DNA from: Spirochaetia bacterium | Lineage (GTDB): Bacteria; Spirochaetota; Spirochaetia; Treponematales; Treponemataceae | Assembly (NCBI GenBank): GCA_900769985.1 | Contig: CAAGIS010000084.1 | Location: 1-64,000 of the forward strand | Length of the DNA: 64,000 nucleotides | Reading direction: 5' to 3' | Shown: piece by piece, positions 50,456 to 59,409 of the stretch | Layout: each line of letters starts with the position of its first letter | Position numbering within the stretch: the stretch's first letter is position 1 | Position numbers and translations under genes: made by a program | The notes under the pieces: generated by a model | What the model was told of the DNA's origin: nothing | The model's database searches: none | Seen by the model: the letters and a program-made list of their open reading frames with translations, nothing else

Positions 50456-51070
50456 ATGTTCAACTCAATAACTGGTATCATAACTGCAAAATTACCTCAT
50501 CAAATTTTTATTGAAGCCAATGGAATCGAATGGGATATTTCCATGCCTGATTCAAATCTTGACATGCTTTCAAATGTCGGAACTGAAGCAAAAGTCTATA
50601 CATGGCTTCAGCATACAGATATGGCGATGAACCTTTTCGGTTTTGCGTCAAGTCAGGAGCGCAGTGTATTTCTTGATTTGCTTAAAGTTGATGGTGTCGG
50701 ACCTAAGGGAGCATTAAAAATAATGAGTTCCGTTTCAAGTTCTCAGTTAATGGAAACTCTTGAAAGCGGAAATGTCGGTACTCTTGAAAAAATTCCGGGA
50801 GTTGGAAAAAAGACTGCTGGAAAAATGATGCTTGCGTTAAAAGGTAAGCTTTCTCTTGAAGATACTCAGACTGTCATCAAAATTCCTTCCAATGCGCCTT
50901 TCAGCGATGTTGTAAATTCTCTTGCTGCAATGGGATACGATAAAAAAATAGTTGAACAGAAAATTGCCGAAATTCTGGATTTACTTTCGACCGATAAAAG
51001 TTTTGCTGGAAAAACGCAGAAAGAAAAAGAAGATATTTTGTTCCGTCGTGCAATTGTGGAGTTAGCATAA
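50456..51070 (+). CDS. ruvA: Holliday junction branch migration protein RuvA
   Basis: 204 residues. RuvA tetramers bind four-way junctions and load RuvB. The OB-fold start MFNSITGIITAKLPHQIFIEANGIEWDI, the tandem helix-hairpin-helix region (FLDLLKVDGVGPKGALKIMSSV and TLEKIPGVGKKTAGKMMLAL) and the C-terminal RuvB-binding three-helix domain (DVVNSLAAMGYDKKIVEQKI) are all there. There is no ribosome site: the -10 ends six bases upstream of the ATG. ruvB starts one base after the stop. Confidence 0.95.
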   Translation: MFNSITGIITAKLPHQIFIEANGIEWDISMPDSNLDMLSNVGTEAKVYTWLQHTDMAMNLFGFASSQERSVFLDLLKVDGVGPKGALKIMSSVSSSQLMETLESGNVGTLEKIPGVGKKTAGKMMLALKGKLSLEDTQTVIKIPSNAPFSDVVNSLAAMGYDKKIVEQKIAEILDLLSTDKSFAGKTQKEKEDILFRRAIVELA

Positions 51071-51071
51071 A

Positions 51072-52115
51072 ATGAAAGATAGCGAAGATTTTTCTGCAAT
51101 CGTAAGGGCAGATTTAAAAAATTCTTTTGATGAACAGGACAGCAATCTGCGCCCAAAAAAAATGTCTGATTTTTTAGGACAGGAGTCTGTTAAAAAAAAT
51201 CTTTCGACTTTCATAGAAGCTGCGCGTCAGAGAGAAGAGCCGCTTGATCATCTTCTTTTAATTGGACCTCCAGGACTTGGAAAAACTACTCTTGCGCAGA
51301 TTACGGCAAATGAACTCGGTGTAGATTTTAAAGTTACAAGTGCGCCGGCTCTGGACAAGCCGAAAGACCTTGCAGGTATTCTTTCTACAATTACACCGCG
51401 TACAGTTTTTTTTATAGATGAAATCCACCGTTTAAAACCGGCAATAGAGGAAATGCTTTATATAGCGATGGAAGATTTTGAACTTGACTGGATTATAGGG
51501 CAGGGCGCTGCTGCAAGGACAGTAAGAATTCCGCTTCCGCCTTTTACGCTTGTCGGTGCGACGACAAAAGCCGGGAGTGTTTCAAGTCCTTTAAGAAGCC
51601 GCTTTGGGTTTATTCCGCGTTTTGAGTTTTATACCCAGTCAGAGCTTGCCCTGATTATAAAACGCAGTGCAGGAATTTTAGAAATTCAAATTGAAGAAGA
51701 TGCAGCGCTCCTTCTTGCAAAGTGCTGCCGCGGAACGCCTCGTGTTGCAAATCGTGTTCTGAGGCGTATGCGTGATTTTGCACAAGTTGAAGGCGCTTCT
51801 GTCATTACAAAAAAAATTATAGAAACAGGTTTGGAACGTCTTGAAATTGATTTAATTGGACTTGAAAAATATGACAGGGAAATTCTAAAGTCTCTGATTC
51901 TTAATTTTGGAGGCGGACCTGTAGGAGCAGAAACTCTTGCAATTTCAATCGGCGAAAGTATTGATACGCTTGAAGATTATTATGAGCCATATCTGATTCA
52001 GTGCGGACTTATCCAGCGTACGCCGAGAGGAAGGATTGTAACTCAAAAAGCTTATGATGTTCTAGGTCTTTCGCAAAAAATGACGTCAAATAATCAGGGT
52101 ACTTTATTTGAATGA
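51072..52115 (+). CDS. ruvB: Holliday junction helicase RuvB
   Basis: 347 residues. AAA+ motor of branch migration. Motifs: LRPKKMSDFLGQESVKKNLSTFIEAARQR, Walker A LIGPPGLGKTTLAQI, Walker B VFFIDEIHRLKPAIEEMLY, sensor I TLVGATTKAGSVSSPLRSRFGFIPRFEFY and the C-terminal winged helix with LIQRTPRGRIVTQKAYDVL. It follows ruvA by one base, with the ribosome site inside ruvA. queA follows, an order (ruvA-ruvB-queA) found in many bacteria. Confidence 0.97.
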   Translation: MKDSEDFSAIVRADLKNSFDEQDSNLRPKKMSDFLGQESVKKNLSTFIEAARQREEPLDHLLLIGPPGLGKTTLAQITANELGVDFKVTSAPALDKPKDLAGILSTITPRTVFFIDEIHRLKPAIEEMLYIAMEDFELDWIIGQGAAARTVRIPLPPFTLVGATTKAGSVSSPLRSRFGFIPRFEFYTQSELALIIKRSAGILEIQIEEDAALLLAKCCRGTPRVANRVLRRMRDFAQVEGASVITKKIIETGLERLEIDLIGLEKYDREILKSLILNFGGGPVGAETLAISIGESIDTLEDYYEPYLIQCGLIQRTPRGRIVTQKAYDVLGLSQKMTSNNQGTLFE

Positions 52116-52155
52116 TTTTAAAATCTGAAATTTTAAAAATAGATTAGGAATATAT

Positions 52156-53229
52156 ATGAAAACAAGTGATTTTTATTTTGATTTACCAGAAGAACTTATT
52201 GCGCAATATCCAAGCGGTATTCGTGGGCAAGATAAATTAATGAGCCTTGACAGACAGACAGGTCTTACTGAACATTTTATGATGGACAATTTGCCCGATT
52301 TAATAACGCCTGAAACTCTCATGATTTTTAATAATTCAAAAGTGCGCCGTGCCCGTGTTTACGGCATAAAAGAAACTACAGGGCGCGAAACTGAATTTAT
52401 GTTTTTAAATTCGATAGATAAAGACTGCTGCATCTGGAACACAATGGTAAAGGCTGCAAAAAAACAAAAGCCCGGGATGAATTATAAATTCCCTGACGGC
52501 ACTGTCGCTTCTATTGTTGATAATCCAAAAAATTTTGGTACTGAATTCCGTTCTTTAAAATTTAATTTTCCGATTGATGAGGACTGGTTTGAACGCAATG
52601 GTCACATTCCTCTTCCTCCGTATATAAAACGATCTGATACTCAGGAAGATTCCGAGCGTTACCAGAATGTGTATGCAAAAGAAACGGGAAGTGCTGCCTG
52701 TGCTACTGCAGGACTTCATTTTACAAATGAAATGCTTTCACGGCTTGACGCAAAAGGAATTGAACGCTGCTTTGTAACGCTTCATGTAGGACTTGGAACA
52801 TTTCTTCCTGTGCGCGAAACTGAAATTGAAGCTCATAAGATGCATGAAGAATTTTATACTATCGAAAATGAAACTGCTAGAAAAATCAATGCTGCAAAAA
52901 AAGAAGGACGTCCGATTCTTGCTGTCGGTACAACTTCTGTAAGAACACTTGAATCGAGTGCTCAAAGGATTTTAAAAGAGAACAGGACTCCTGGCGATAA
53001 CGGAGAATGGGTTTTAGCCGGTACTAGTTCTACAAATATTTTTATGTATCCGGGTTTTAAATTTAATGTTGTCGATAAAATGTTTACAAATTTCCATACT
53101 CCCGAAAGCACGCTTATAATGCTTGTAAGCGCTTTTGCAGGAAGAGAAAACATTATGAATGCCTATAAAACTGCCATTGAAAATAAATACAGATTCTTTT
53201 CTTATGGTGACTGTATGTTCATTCACTGA
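52156..53229 (+). CDS. queA: S-adenosylmethionine:tRNA ribosyltransferase-isomerase QueA
   Basis: 357 residues. QueA transfers and isomerises the ribosyl group of SAM onto preQ1-tRNA to make epoxyqueuosine. Characteristic blocks are DFYFDLPEELIAQYPSGIRGQDKLMSL, NNSKVRRARVYG, GHIPLPPYIKRSDTQEDSERYQNVYAKETGSAACATAGLHFT, FVTLHVGLGTFLPV and VGTTSVRTLES, with TNFHTPESTLIMLVSAFAG near the end. AGGA precedes the ATG. It ends 13 bases from the convergent operon at 53243. Confidence 0.97.
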   Translation: MKTSDFYFDLPEELIAQYPSGIRGQDKLMSLDRQTGLTEHFMMDNLPDLITPETLMIFNNSKVRRARVYGIKETTGRETEFMFLNSIDKDCCIWNTMVKAAKKQKPGMNYKFPDGTVASIVDNPKNFGTEFRSLKFNFPIDEDWFERNGHIPLPPYIKRSDTQEDSERYQNVYAKETGSAACATAGLHFTNEMLSRLDAKGIERCFVTLHVGLGTFLPVRETEIEAHKMHEEFYTIENETARKINAAKKEGRPILAVGTTSVRTLESSAQRILKENRTPGDNGEWVLAGTSSTNIFMYPGFKFNVVDKMFTNFHTPESTLIMLVSAFAGRENIMNAYKTAIENKYRFFSYGDCMFIH

Positions 53230-53242
53230 TTGCGACAGAATA

Positions 53243-54049
53243 TTATGTAAGCTCATGCAGGGAATATGCAAGCAGATTTGAAAACTGCCTTTTTATAATT
53301 GGATTGTACTGCAGGTCTTTTGTGTGTTCGTCAAATTCTTTATTTGCCATCGAGATGAATTCATCAATCGTGGAATTTGAAAGCGGAAGTTTTGTTCCAA
53401 GATAGCGTGTTTCCAGTTCCTTGCTTGTAAAAATAAATGGTCCTGAAAAACAGATTTTTAGATTTATTAAAACTTTTTTTTCAGTATTCGCAAGAAAACA
53501 GAACGAACATGACTCATTTGAAATTTTATTAGAAGGTCCCAGCCGTCTGAAAATTTCAATATTCCAGTCATCTGTAGGAATCCTTATATTTACAAGAATC
53601 GAGTCTGCCGGTATTGATGTAAATTTTACAAGAGGAATGATGTCAATATTTTTTTGTGAACGGAATTTTAAAGTAGTTCCAAGTGCAATGAGCGGAGCGC
53701 TTAATGTAAGGCGCGTATCTCTTGCCATAATATTTCCTCCGATTGTAGCCATGTTCCTTACAGCATAATTGCTTATCGAAGAAATTGCTTCATACAAAAC
53801 AGACGGCAAAAAATTTATTCCCATGTGAAGAATATTATTCAGCGTTACGGCAGGACCAAAATCAATGTAGCGTTCATGTTTGTCAATTAGAGAAAGTTCA
53901 GGTATGCCCCTTATACTCAGGCTTTTTTCCGGAAGTGATGGAATGTATGTTGCTCCTCCAATTAATTCAAGATTGCTGACTGTTTTTTTTTGAAAGAGAA
54001 TGTCTGCGATGTTTTTTGCAGTAAAAATTATATGATTATTATTTTCCAT
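53243..54049 (-). CDS. FAD-binding subunit of a molybdenum-hydroxylase-like complex
   Basis: 268 residues, CoxM/XdhB type. The flavin site looks intact: NLELIGGATYIPSLP near residue 25 and NMATIGGNIMARDTRLTLSAPLIALG around residues 98-124, with the C-terminal CO-dehydrogenase flavoprotein domain (IEIFRRLGPSNKISNESCSFCFLA). In family members it passes electrons between the iron-sulfur subunit and NAD or another acceptor. The start overlaps the end of the upstream iron-sulfur gene by 11 bases. It is the last gene of the five-gene operon running from 59265 leftward. Confidence 0.85.
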   Translation of the reverse strand: MENNNHIIFTAKNIADILFQKKTVSNLELIGGATYIPSLPEKSLSIRGIPELSLIDKHERYIDFGPAVTLNNILHMGINFLPSVLYEAISSISNYAVRNMATIGGNIMARDTRLTLSAPLIALGTTLKFRSQKNIDIIPLVKFTSIPADSILVNIRIPTDDWNIEIFRRLGPSNKISNESCSFCFLANTEKKVLINLKICFSGPFIFTSKELETRYLGTKLPLSNSTIDEFISMANKEFDEHTKDLQYNPIIKRQFSNLLAYSLHELT

Positions 54050-54527
54050 TTTTTCTTAGTTTTTCCTTTTCAAAGTGAATTGCAAAAGCGTACAGAACTC
54101 CGTTTATCAAAGTTTCTTTTTCTACGCAGCAGTCGTTCAGACGTCCGATAATTTCAGAAATTGATTCTCTTGTTGGACTGCTCGCATTTTTTATGATTTC
54201 ATAGGTCAAAAAAATTTTCCCCGCATTGCAATATCCGCAAAGTGAAATTCCTGCTTTTTCAAATCCCTTCATAATATCGGCAAAAAATTCTGTTTTGGAA
54301 AAATGTTCAAGTGTAACAATGCTTGAATTCCTCACAATGCCTACAGGAATATGACAACTGGCAACTGTTCTGTCATCAAGCAGAATGTAGCATGCTCCGC
54401 AACTTACGCTTTGACACCCATATTTTACGGAAATAAGCTTCTCGCGTCTGAGTATGTTTATGAGTTTTTCAGAAGGGTCTGCATCAAAAGTATAACTTCG
54501 TTCATTTAACGTCACTGGAATTTTCAC
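54039..54527 (-). CDS. [2Fe-2S] subunit of a molybdenum-hydroxylase-like complex
   Basis: 162 residues, GTG start with AAGGAG upstream. The plant-ferredoxin-type cluster is complete: YGCQSVSCGACYILLDDRTVASC (C-x4-C-x2-C-x11-C). The second, helical cluster domain has CGYCNAGKI for the first pair, but the usual later C-x-C is D-C-C (LNDCCVEKE), so one ligand position is Asp with an extra adjacent Cys. This cluster may be altered or absent. Electrons would normally pass from the molybdenum subunit through both clusters to FAD. It overlaps both neighbours, indicating tight coupling. Confidence 0.85.
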   Translation of the reverse strand: MKIPVTLNERSYTFDADPSEKLINILRREKLISVKYGCQSVSCGACYILLDDRTVASCHIPVGIVRNSSIVTLEHFSKTEFFADIMKGFEKAGISLCGYCNAGKIFLTYEIIKNASSPTRESISEIIGRLNDCCVEKETLINGVLYAFAIHFEKEKLRKNGK

Positions 54528-56577
54528 TGGCAGTAGTCTCCTTAAAAATCTGGTCAGTCTTAATAGGAATTGAGTTTATTTCACAAGAAATAGCTTGGGA
54601 AAGTGCGCTTGTAAATGCCGCAGGCAATATTCTTGAAATTAAGCCGTCAATCTGTGTCGGATCATTTTCTGAATTTACAAATGAAATTGAAATTTTACTG
54701 CATTCAAGAATTTCATCTTGTACTAATTCAGAAAGCGTATGCTGTATCGAAAGTTTTACTGCCGTTTCTGCAATTTTTGGAATGGCAATTTTTCCGACAT
54801 TGATGATTGCATTTATTTTTTTTATGGAAATTTTATAAGTGTACGGGTCGACTTCAACTTCTACGAGTATTATTCCAAATGAAGCTGTAAAAAAAGGTAC
54901 GCCTAAAAATTTTTCTTTGTTCCATGTTTTCTTTTGTGATGCAGTAATTCCTTTACTAGAAGAAATCGGAAGGGGTTTTCTATATCTTTTTGACTGAATG
55001 TCAAGGCAGCATTTTTTCAGCAGGTAATTCATAATCGAAAGATTTGAGTAAATACTTTCTGGTACTGCAAGGTCTTCGTTAAGATTAAAATTGCTGTTTA
55101 GTTTTATCTGCTTTATTTCAAGTTCAAGAATCTGTGCTACTGTGTTTTTCCATATATCGAGAGTTGAATTTGAAGGAGGCATTGCATGAATTATGCATGA
55201 ACCGTCAGACTCAAGCGTTGCTTCCATTTTTTGATTGCATGCAAAAATATTTGTTCCGTAATATCCGATTCCGTTAAAGCCGCATGCAATACCGATTCCC
55301 CTCAATGGAATATTTGAAATTTTTGAATTTGCAAAATTCCTGTTTTTTGATTCCAGCGAAAACGAAACAAATTTTCTGTTCAAATCGCTCTGTTTTACGA
55401 TTGATTCAAATGATTCCCTTACGCGTTCCAGTGTAAAAGAAAAAGGCATGGAAATTTTTCGCTCAAAATTTTTCAGTCTGAATTCAGCAGGAAGAAATCC
55501 AGTTATCTGACAAATTTTTTGAATCTGGTTTTCTATTGCAAAAAAAACTTGCGAATCAATACATTCAACGTTGTAAGAAACTGGCGGATTGTTTGACTCG
55601 TATGCCTTTGCAATAATTTCTAGATTGCGTATTGCGTAAATATTGTTTGCCGCGATTACGAGCCTGTCAAGAATTTCTGCTGCAAACGGATTGTGATAGC
55701 CAGAATCAAGGTCTATGAAAATCTGATTTGCTTCAATTAAACCATCTTTTTTTACAGATGTCCTGATTTTTATTGAAATAGGACTTTTCTTTGTCATAAA
55801 TTCAATGTGCTCGTACCTTGAAAGAATAAGCTGGACAGGTTTTCCTGTTTTTATTGCAACAAGTGAAGCCTGAATCGCAAGAACTGTATTAATCCATATT
55901 GTGTTTGTATGCGGGCTTGATGAAACAGTTTTTTTTATAGAAATTTCTTCAGGTTTTAAATTAAAGACACGGCGCACATTTTCAAGCAAGTGTTTTGGCC
56001 ATTGCGTAGGAGTGCATATTGTAAGAATATTTTTTTCAAACGTACATAATGCACCGTTAGGTTCGTTACATGACGGCGCATTTAATACAGATGTCCATGT
56101 TCCTTTTACGTCAAAATTTTTTTTGGAAAACAATTTTGCAAATTCTTCTGGTCTTTGCGCCTTTCCTGTTTTTACAAAACGCTGTGCATAAGGAATATCT
56201 TTGTCCTTTTGAGCAGTTTCTTTTGTGATTGTAATTTTAACTTCTTTAGAAAGAGATTCAAGTTCTGAAATATCCGGTCCTGCAAGGAGTGCTATCGGCT
56301 GACCTTTATAAAATACTTTTTCTCCTGCAAGAATTTCATTTTGAATGTCAAGCGTTTCGACATAATTCTGTTCACCAAAATCTTTTGCAGTAAAAAGAAA
56401 ATAATTGTCAGGAATTTTTTCAAAAGATATTTTTTTTATTGTTCCCTTTGAAACAGGACTTCTTATGATTTTTACATAAATCATATTGTTAAAAGTCAAA
56501 TCACTGCAATATGATTTTAAAATTTGATAATTAGTCTGTTTATTTTCTTCTTTTTCAGATTTCTTTTTAACAGGCAT
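54502..56577 (-). CDS. Molybdenum-hydroxylase-like large subunit lacking cofactor motifs
   Basis: About 691 residues, aldehyde oxidase/xanthine dehydrogenase large-subunit fold: GEKVFYKGQPIALLAGPD at the a/b hammerhead, then TIWINTVLAIQASLVAIKTGKPVQLILSRYEHIEFMTKKSP and GFLPAEFRLKNF. The residues that bind molybdopterin and do catalysis are not where expected: GGGFGGK reads SSSPHTNTI, the AFRGFG arginine loop reads SYNVECIDS, the GQG loop reads MPPSNSTLD, and the late GxGE reads QIDGLIS. It is probably not a normal Mo enzyme. The ATG at 56577 (AAGTGAG upstream) overlaps the aminotransferase stop by 11 bases. Confidence 0.75.
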   Translation of the reverse strand: MPVKKKSEKEENKQTNYQILKSYCSDLTFNNMIYVKIIRSPVSKGTIKKISFEKIPDNYFLFTAKDFGEQNYVETLDIQNEILAGEKVFYKGQPIALLAGPDISELESLSKEVKITITKETAQKDKDIPYAQRFVKTGKAQRPEEFAKLFSKKNFDVKGTWTSVLNAPSCNEPNGALCTFEKNILTICTPTQWPKHLLENVRRVFNLKPEEISIKKTVSSSPHTNTIWINTVLAIQASLVAIKTGKPVQLILSRYEHIEFMTKKSPISIKIRTSVKKDGLIEANQIFIDLDSGYHNPFAAEILDRLVIAANNIYAIRNLEIIAKAYESNNPPVSYNVECIDSQVFFAIENQIQKICQITGFLPAEFRLKNFERKISMPFSFTLERVRESFESIVKQSDLNRKFVSFSLESKNRNFANSKISNIPLRGIGIACGFNGIGYYGTNIFACNQKMEATLESDGSCIIHAMPPSNSTLDIWKNTVAQILELEIKQIKLNSNFNLNEDLAVPESIYSNLSIMNYLLKKCCLDIQSKRYRKPLPISSSKGITASQKKTWNKEKFLGVPFFTASFGIILVEVEVDPYTYKISIKKINAIINVGKIAIPKIAETAVKLSIQHTLSELVQDEILECSKISISFVNSENDPTQIDGLISRILPAAFTSALSQAISCEINSIPIKTDQIFKETTASENSSDVK

Positions 56578-57784
56578 GATTCTCACTTCCAATTTTTATA
56601 ACAGCATTGATTGTATCATAAGCCATCGTATCTGTCATGTCCGGCCATAAAGGCAAAGTAATTGTTCTAGTAAATTGATTTTCTGCATTAGGAAAATTCT
56701 CTTTTGTAAAATCTGCATCAAGCTTCTGCCAGTAAGAAAAATGAAAAAGCGGAATAAAATGCATTGACACTCCGATTCCATTTTGCTGCAGTTGTCTTGA
56801 AAATTCATCCCTGTCAATTTTGAGTTTTTCAAGATTCAGTCTCATCAAATATAAATGCCATGCATTGCCGTCACTGTCAGGCGGAATCTGGACAAAATCT
56901 ACGTCCTTAAAACCATTGTTATAAAGAGCGGCAATGTGCTTTCGTTTTTCAAAAAAGTCATTCGTTTTTTTTAGTTGTACTCTTCCGATTGCAGAAAGAA
57001 TGTCAGGCAGATTAAATTTAAATCCCGGCGCTATAATGTCATATTGCCAACTTGCTTTTGGTGAAGTATATCTGTCCCATGTCGTCCTGTCCATTCCGTG
57101 CATTCTCATAACCTGCATTGTTTTTGCAAGCTCCGGGTCTTTCGTACATACCATTCCGCCTTCGCCTGTCGTAAGCGGCTTTGTTGCATAAAACGAAAAA
57201 ACTCCGATGTCACCGATTGCTCCTGCATACCCCATGTCAGTTTTGCTTGGAAAAGAATGAGCTGCATCTTCAATTACTTTAAGATTGTATTTTTTTGCAA
57301 GCATCATGATTTTTTTCATATTGCAGACATTTCCTGCGATGTGAACAGGAACGATGGCCTTTATGTCAGCCTTATGCGTTTTTTCGTTTTCAATTAAAAT
57401 CTGTTCTATTTTATCTGCATCGATATTGTAAGAATCTTTTTCTACGTCGCAGAAAATTACGTCCGCCCCAAGATGTTTTGCACATGCCGCTGTCGAAACA
57501 AAAGTGTATGGAGTTGTAATTATGGCAGTTCCTTCTTTTACACCGCACGCATTCATAGCAAGAATCATTCCGCTTGTATTTGAATTTACCGCAAGGCTGA
57601 TGACTTTCTGCTTTTCGTCATCTAAAGTTGAATTCATAAAATCAGAAAATTCTTTTTCAAATTCCAGCGTAACTTTTCCTGTCGTAAGCCAGCCGGAGCG
57701 TATGACTTCAATTACTGCTTTTTCTTCTTCTTCTGAAATCGAAGGTTTTGAAAACGGTACTTTCAAAATATTTTCTGCACTCAT
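56567..57784 (-). CDS. DegT/DnrJ/EryC1/StrS-family sugar aminotransferase
   Basis: 405 residues. These PLP enzymes aminate 4-keto (or 3-keto) nucleotide sugars. Motifs: VPFSKPSISEEEEKAVIEVIRSGWLTTG, TPYTFVSTAACAKHLGADVIFCDVE, VIEDAAHSFPS and the lysine segment FSFYATKPLTTGEGGMVCT, with GFKFNLPDILSAIGRVQL and MHFIPLFHFSYW later. With the 4,6-dehydratase just upstream it should make a 4-amino-4,6-dideoxy sugar, as in UDP-bacillosamine or legionaminate routes. Start and upstream stop share ATGA (57781-57784). Confidence 0.9.
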   Translation of the reverse strand: MSAENILKVPFSKPSISEEEEKAVIEVIRSGWLTTGKVTLEFEKEFSDFMNSTLDDEKQKVISLAVNSNTSGMILAMNACGVKEGTAIITTPYTFVSTAACAKHLGADVIFCDVEKDSYNIDADKIEQILIENEKTHKADIKAIVPVHIAGNVCNMKKIMMLAKKYNLKVIEDAAHSFPSKTDMGYAGAIGDIGVFSFYATKPLTTGEGGMVCTKDPELAKTMQVMRMHGMDRTTWDRYTSPKASWQYDIIAPGFKFNLPDILSAIGRVQLKKTNDFFEKRKHIAALYNNGFKDVDFVQIPPDSDGNAWHLYLMRLNLEKLKIDRDEFSRQLQQNGIGVSMHFIPLFHFSYWQKLDADFTKENFPNAENQFTRTITLPLWPDMTDTMAYDTINAVIKIGSENHAC

Positions 57785-59265
57785 AACATCACCTCGCTGT
57801 TTTTTAACTCAGGAATAACTTGCTGTAAAGTTTCTCTTAAAAGTTCTGCATTTCTGTATTTATAAAAATCTGTATTTTCAGAACTTATGCAAATTTCCTG
57901 CAATTCATTCAATAATTTTTCCAGATTGAAATTTAATGGAACTGAATGAAGTTTTAAAATCTTCGGAAATTCCGTTTTCTGCGGATTTTCTTCTTCAAGC
58001 CACAAAGGTTCAGTAAGTCTTTCTCCTTTGCGCGCACCTGTAAATTGAATTTCAATGTCTTTGTACGGTTCAAGTCCGCTGAACGAAATTATATGTTCTG
58101 CCAAATCTTTTATTTTTATCGGTTCACCCATATCAAGCAGATATGAAAAACCGTTTTTTCCTACTCCGCCGGTCTGGAGCACTAAAGAGCATGCTTCAGG
58201 AATTGTCATAAAAAATCTTTCCATACGCGGATCAGTTACAGTGACAGGACCACCGTTTTTTATCTGTTCCATAAAAAGCGGAAGAATCGACCCTCTTGAC
58301 CCGAGCACATTGCCAAACCTTACAAACATAAAATCCTGCTGACTGTCCTTTACTTTTTCAGACGCCTCAAGCAAAAGTTTTTCGCACAGGAATTTTGAAG
58401 CGCCGTAAACAGATACAGGGGAGACCGCCTTGTCAGTTGAAATCAGGACAAATTTTTTTACATTGAATTCAATGCTTGCATCCAATAAATTTTTAGTTCC
58501 AAAAACATTGTTTTCAATTACGGCAACCGGGTTTTCTTCCATCAGCGGAACATGCTTGTAAGCGGCGCAATGAAAAATAACATCGCATTTAGTATGCGAA
58601 ATAATGTAGCGCACGTATTCTCTTTCTTTCATATCCCCGATAATCGGAACGACAGTTGCTTTTTCACCGACACCTTCCTGCTGCAAAAGCTTTAATTCCC
58701 TGTTTATCTGATAAATCGAATTTTCACCGTGCCCGAAAAGATAAAGCCGTTCCGCACCTCCAGACAAAAGCTGCCGCGCAAGTTCTGAACCGATTGAACC
58801 GCCGGCACCAGTTATTAAAACGCGCTTCCCTCTGAGATATGCAAGGCTTTCTTTCAGAGAAATAGTAACAGGTGTCCTGCCTAAAATGTCAAGCGGGTCA
58901 ATTTCTCTTGCTTGAACAAAATGCGCAGTGCCATTTACGACCTGACTTATGCTCGGCAGAATTTTAATGTTTTTAAAACCACTGTTTACAAGAACTTCGT
59001 AAATTGATTTTATTTTTTCAACGCCTGCACTTGGAATTGCAATGACAGCTTCGTCATCACCTGTTGAACGGATAATAGGCGCTACATCTTTTATAGGACC
59101 GAGTATGCGTATTCCGTCTATATCTTTACCTATTAAATCTTTGTCATCATCTAAAAATGCCGCAATATTCCCAAAAATCTTTTTCCGTTTTATATCGCTG
59201 GCAATCATCTGACCGGCAAAACCTGCCCCGATTATATAAACTTTTGCATTTTTTTTCTTAATCAT
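57781..59265 (-). CDS. NDP-sugar 4,6-dehydratase, CapD/PglF-type
   Basis: 494 residues. Two Rossmann parts: an N-terminal CoA-binding-like fold (VYIIGAGFAGQMIASDI ... FLDDDKDLIGKDIDGIRILG) and a C-terminal SDR domain with VLITGAGGSIGSELARQLL, FHCAAYKHVPLMEENPVAVIENNVFGT and the catalytic stretch ISTDKAVSPVSVYGASK. The membrane helices found at the N-terminus of PglF and many CapD proteins are absent, so this version is soluble. It dehydrates a UDP- or other NDP-hexose to the 4-keto-6-deoxy form. It heads the leftward operon; the promoter is at 59307-59335. Confidence 0.92.
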   Translation of the reverse strand: MIKKKNAKVYIIGAGFAGQMIASDIKRKKIFGNIAAFLDDDKDLIGKDIDGIRILGPIKDVAPIIRSTGDDEAVIAIPSAGVEKIKSIYEVLVNSGFKNIKILPSISQVVNGTAHFVQAREIDPLDILGRTPVTISLKESLAYLRGKRVLITGAGGSIGSELARQLLSGGAERLYLFGHGENSIYQINRELKLLQQEGVGEKATVVPIIGDMKEREYVRYIISHTKCDVIFHCAAYKHVPLMEENPVAVIENNVFGTKNLLDASIEFNVKKFVLISTDKAVSPVSVYGASKFLCEKLLLEASEKVKDSQQDFMFVRFGNVLGSRGSILPLFMEQIKNGGPVTVTDPRMERFFMTIPEACSLVLQTGGVGKNGFSYLLDMGEPIKIKDLAEHIISFSGLEPYKDIEIQFTGARKGERLTEPLWLEEENPQKTEFPKILKLHSVPLNFNLEKLLNELQEICISSENTDFYKYRNAELLRETLQQVIPELKNSEVML

Positions 59266-59306
59266 GAATTTACAAAGTTAAAAGAACTTTTCCCCACCTG
59301 CCTTAA

Positions 59307-59335
59307 ATCATATCATATAAAGCTGCTTTCTTCAA
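59307..59335 (-). promoter_or_regulatory. Promoter of the sugar/molybdenum-hydroxylase-like operon
   Basis: On the minus strand TTGAAG (plus 59330-59335), 17-base spacer, TATGAT (plus 59307-59312), preceded by an overlapping second TATGAT. The leader of about 35 bases holds GGTGGGG but no well-spaced ribosome site. Confidence 0.5.
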
Positions 59336-59359
59336 TTTGAATTTGTCAAAATAATTTTC

Positions 59360-59386
59360 TAAACTTCAAAATGCAAATGCCGATAT
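59360..59386 (+). promoter_or_regulatory. Sigma-28-type promoter of the SPOR operon
   Basis: TAAA (59360-59363), 15-base spacer, GCCGATAT (59379-59386): one mismatch from TAAA-N15-GCCGATAA. It lies 23 bases upstream of the ATG at 59410, leaving room for the GAGG ribosome site. Confidence 0.6.
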
Positions 59387-59409
59387 TAAATCTGTATACA
59401 GAGGTTTCT

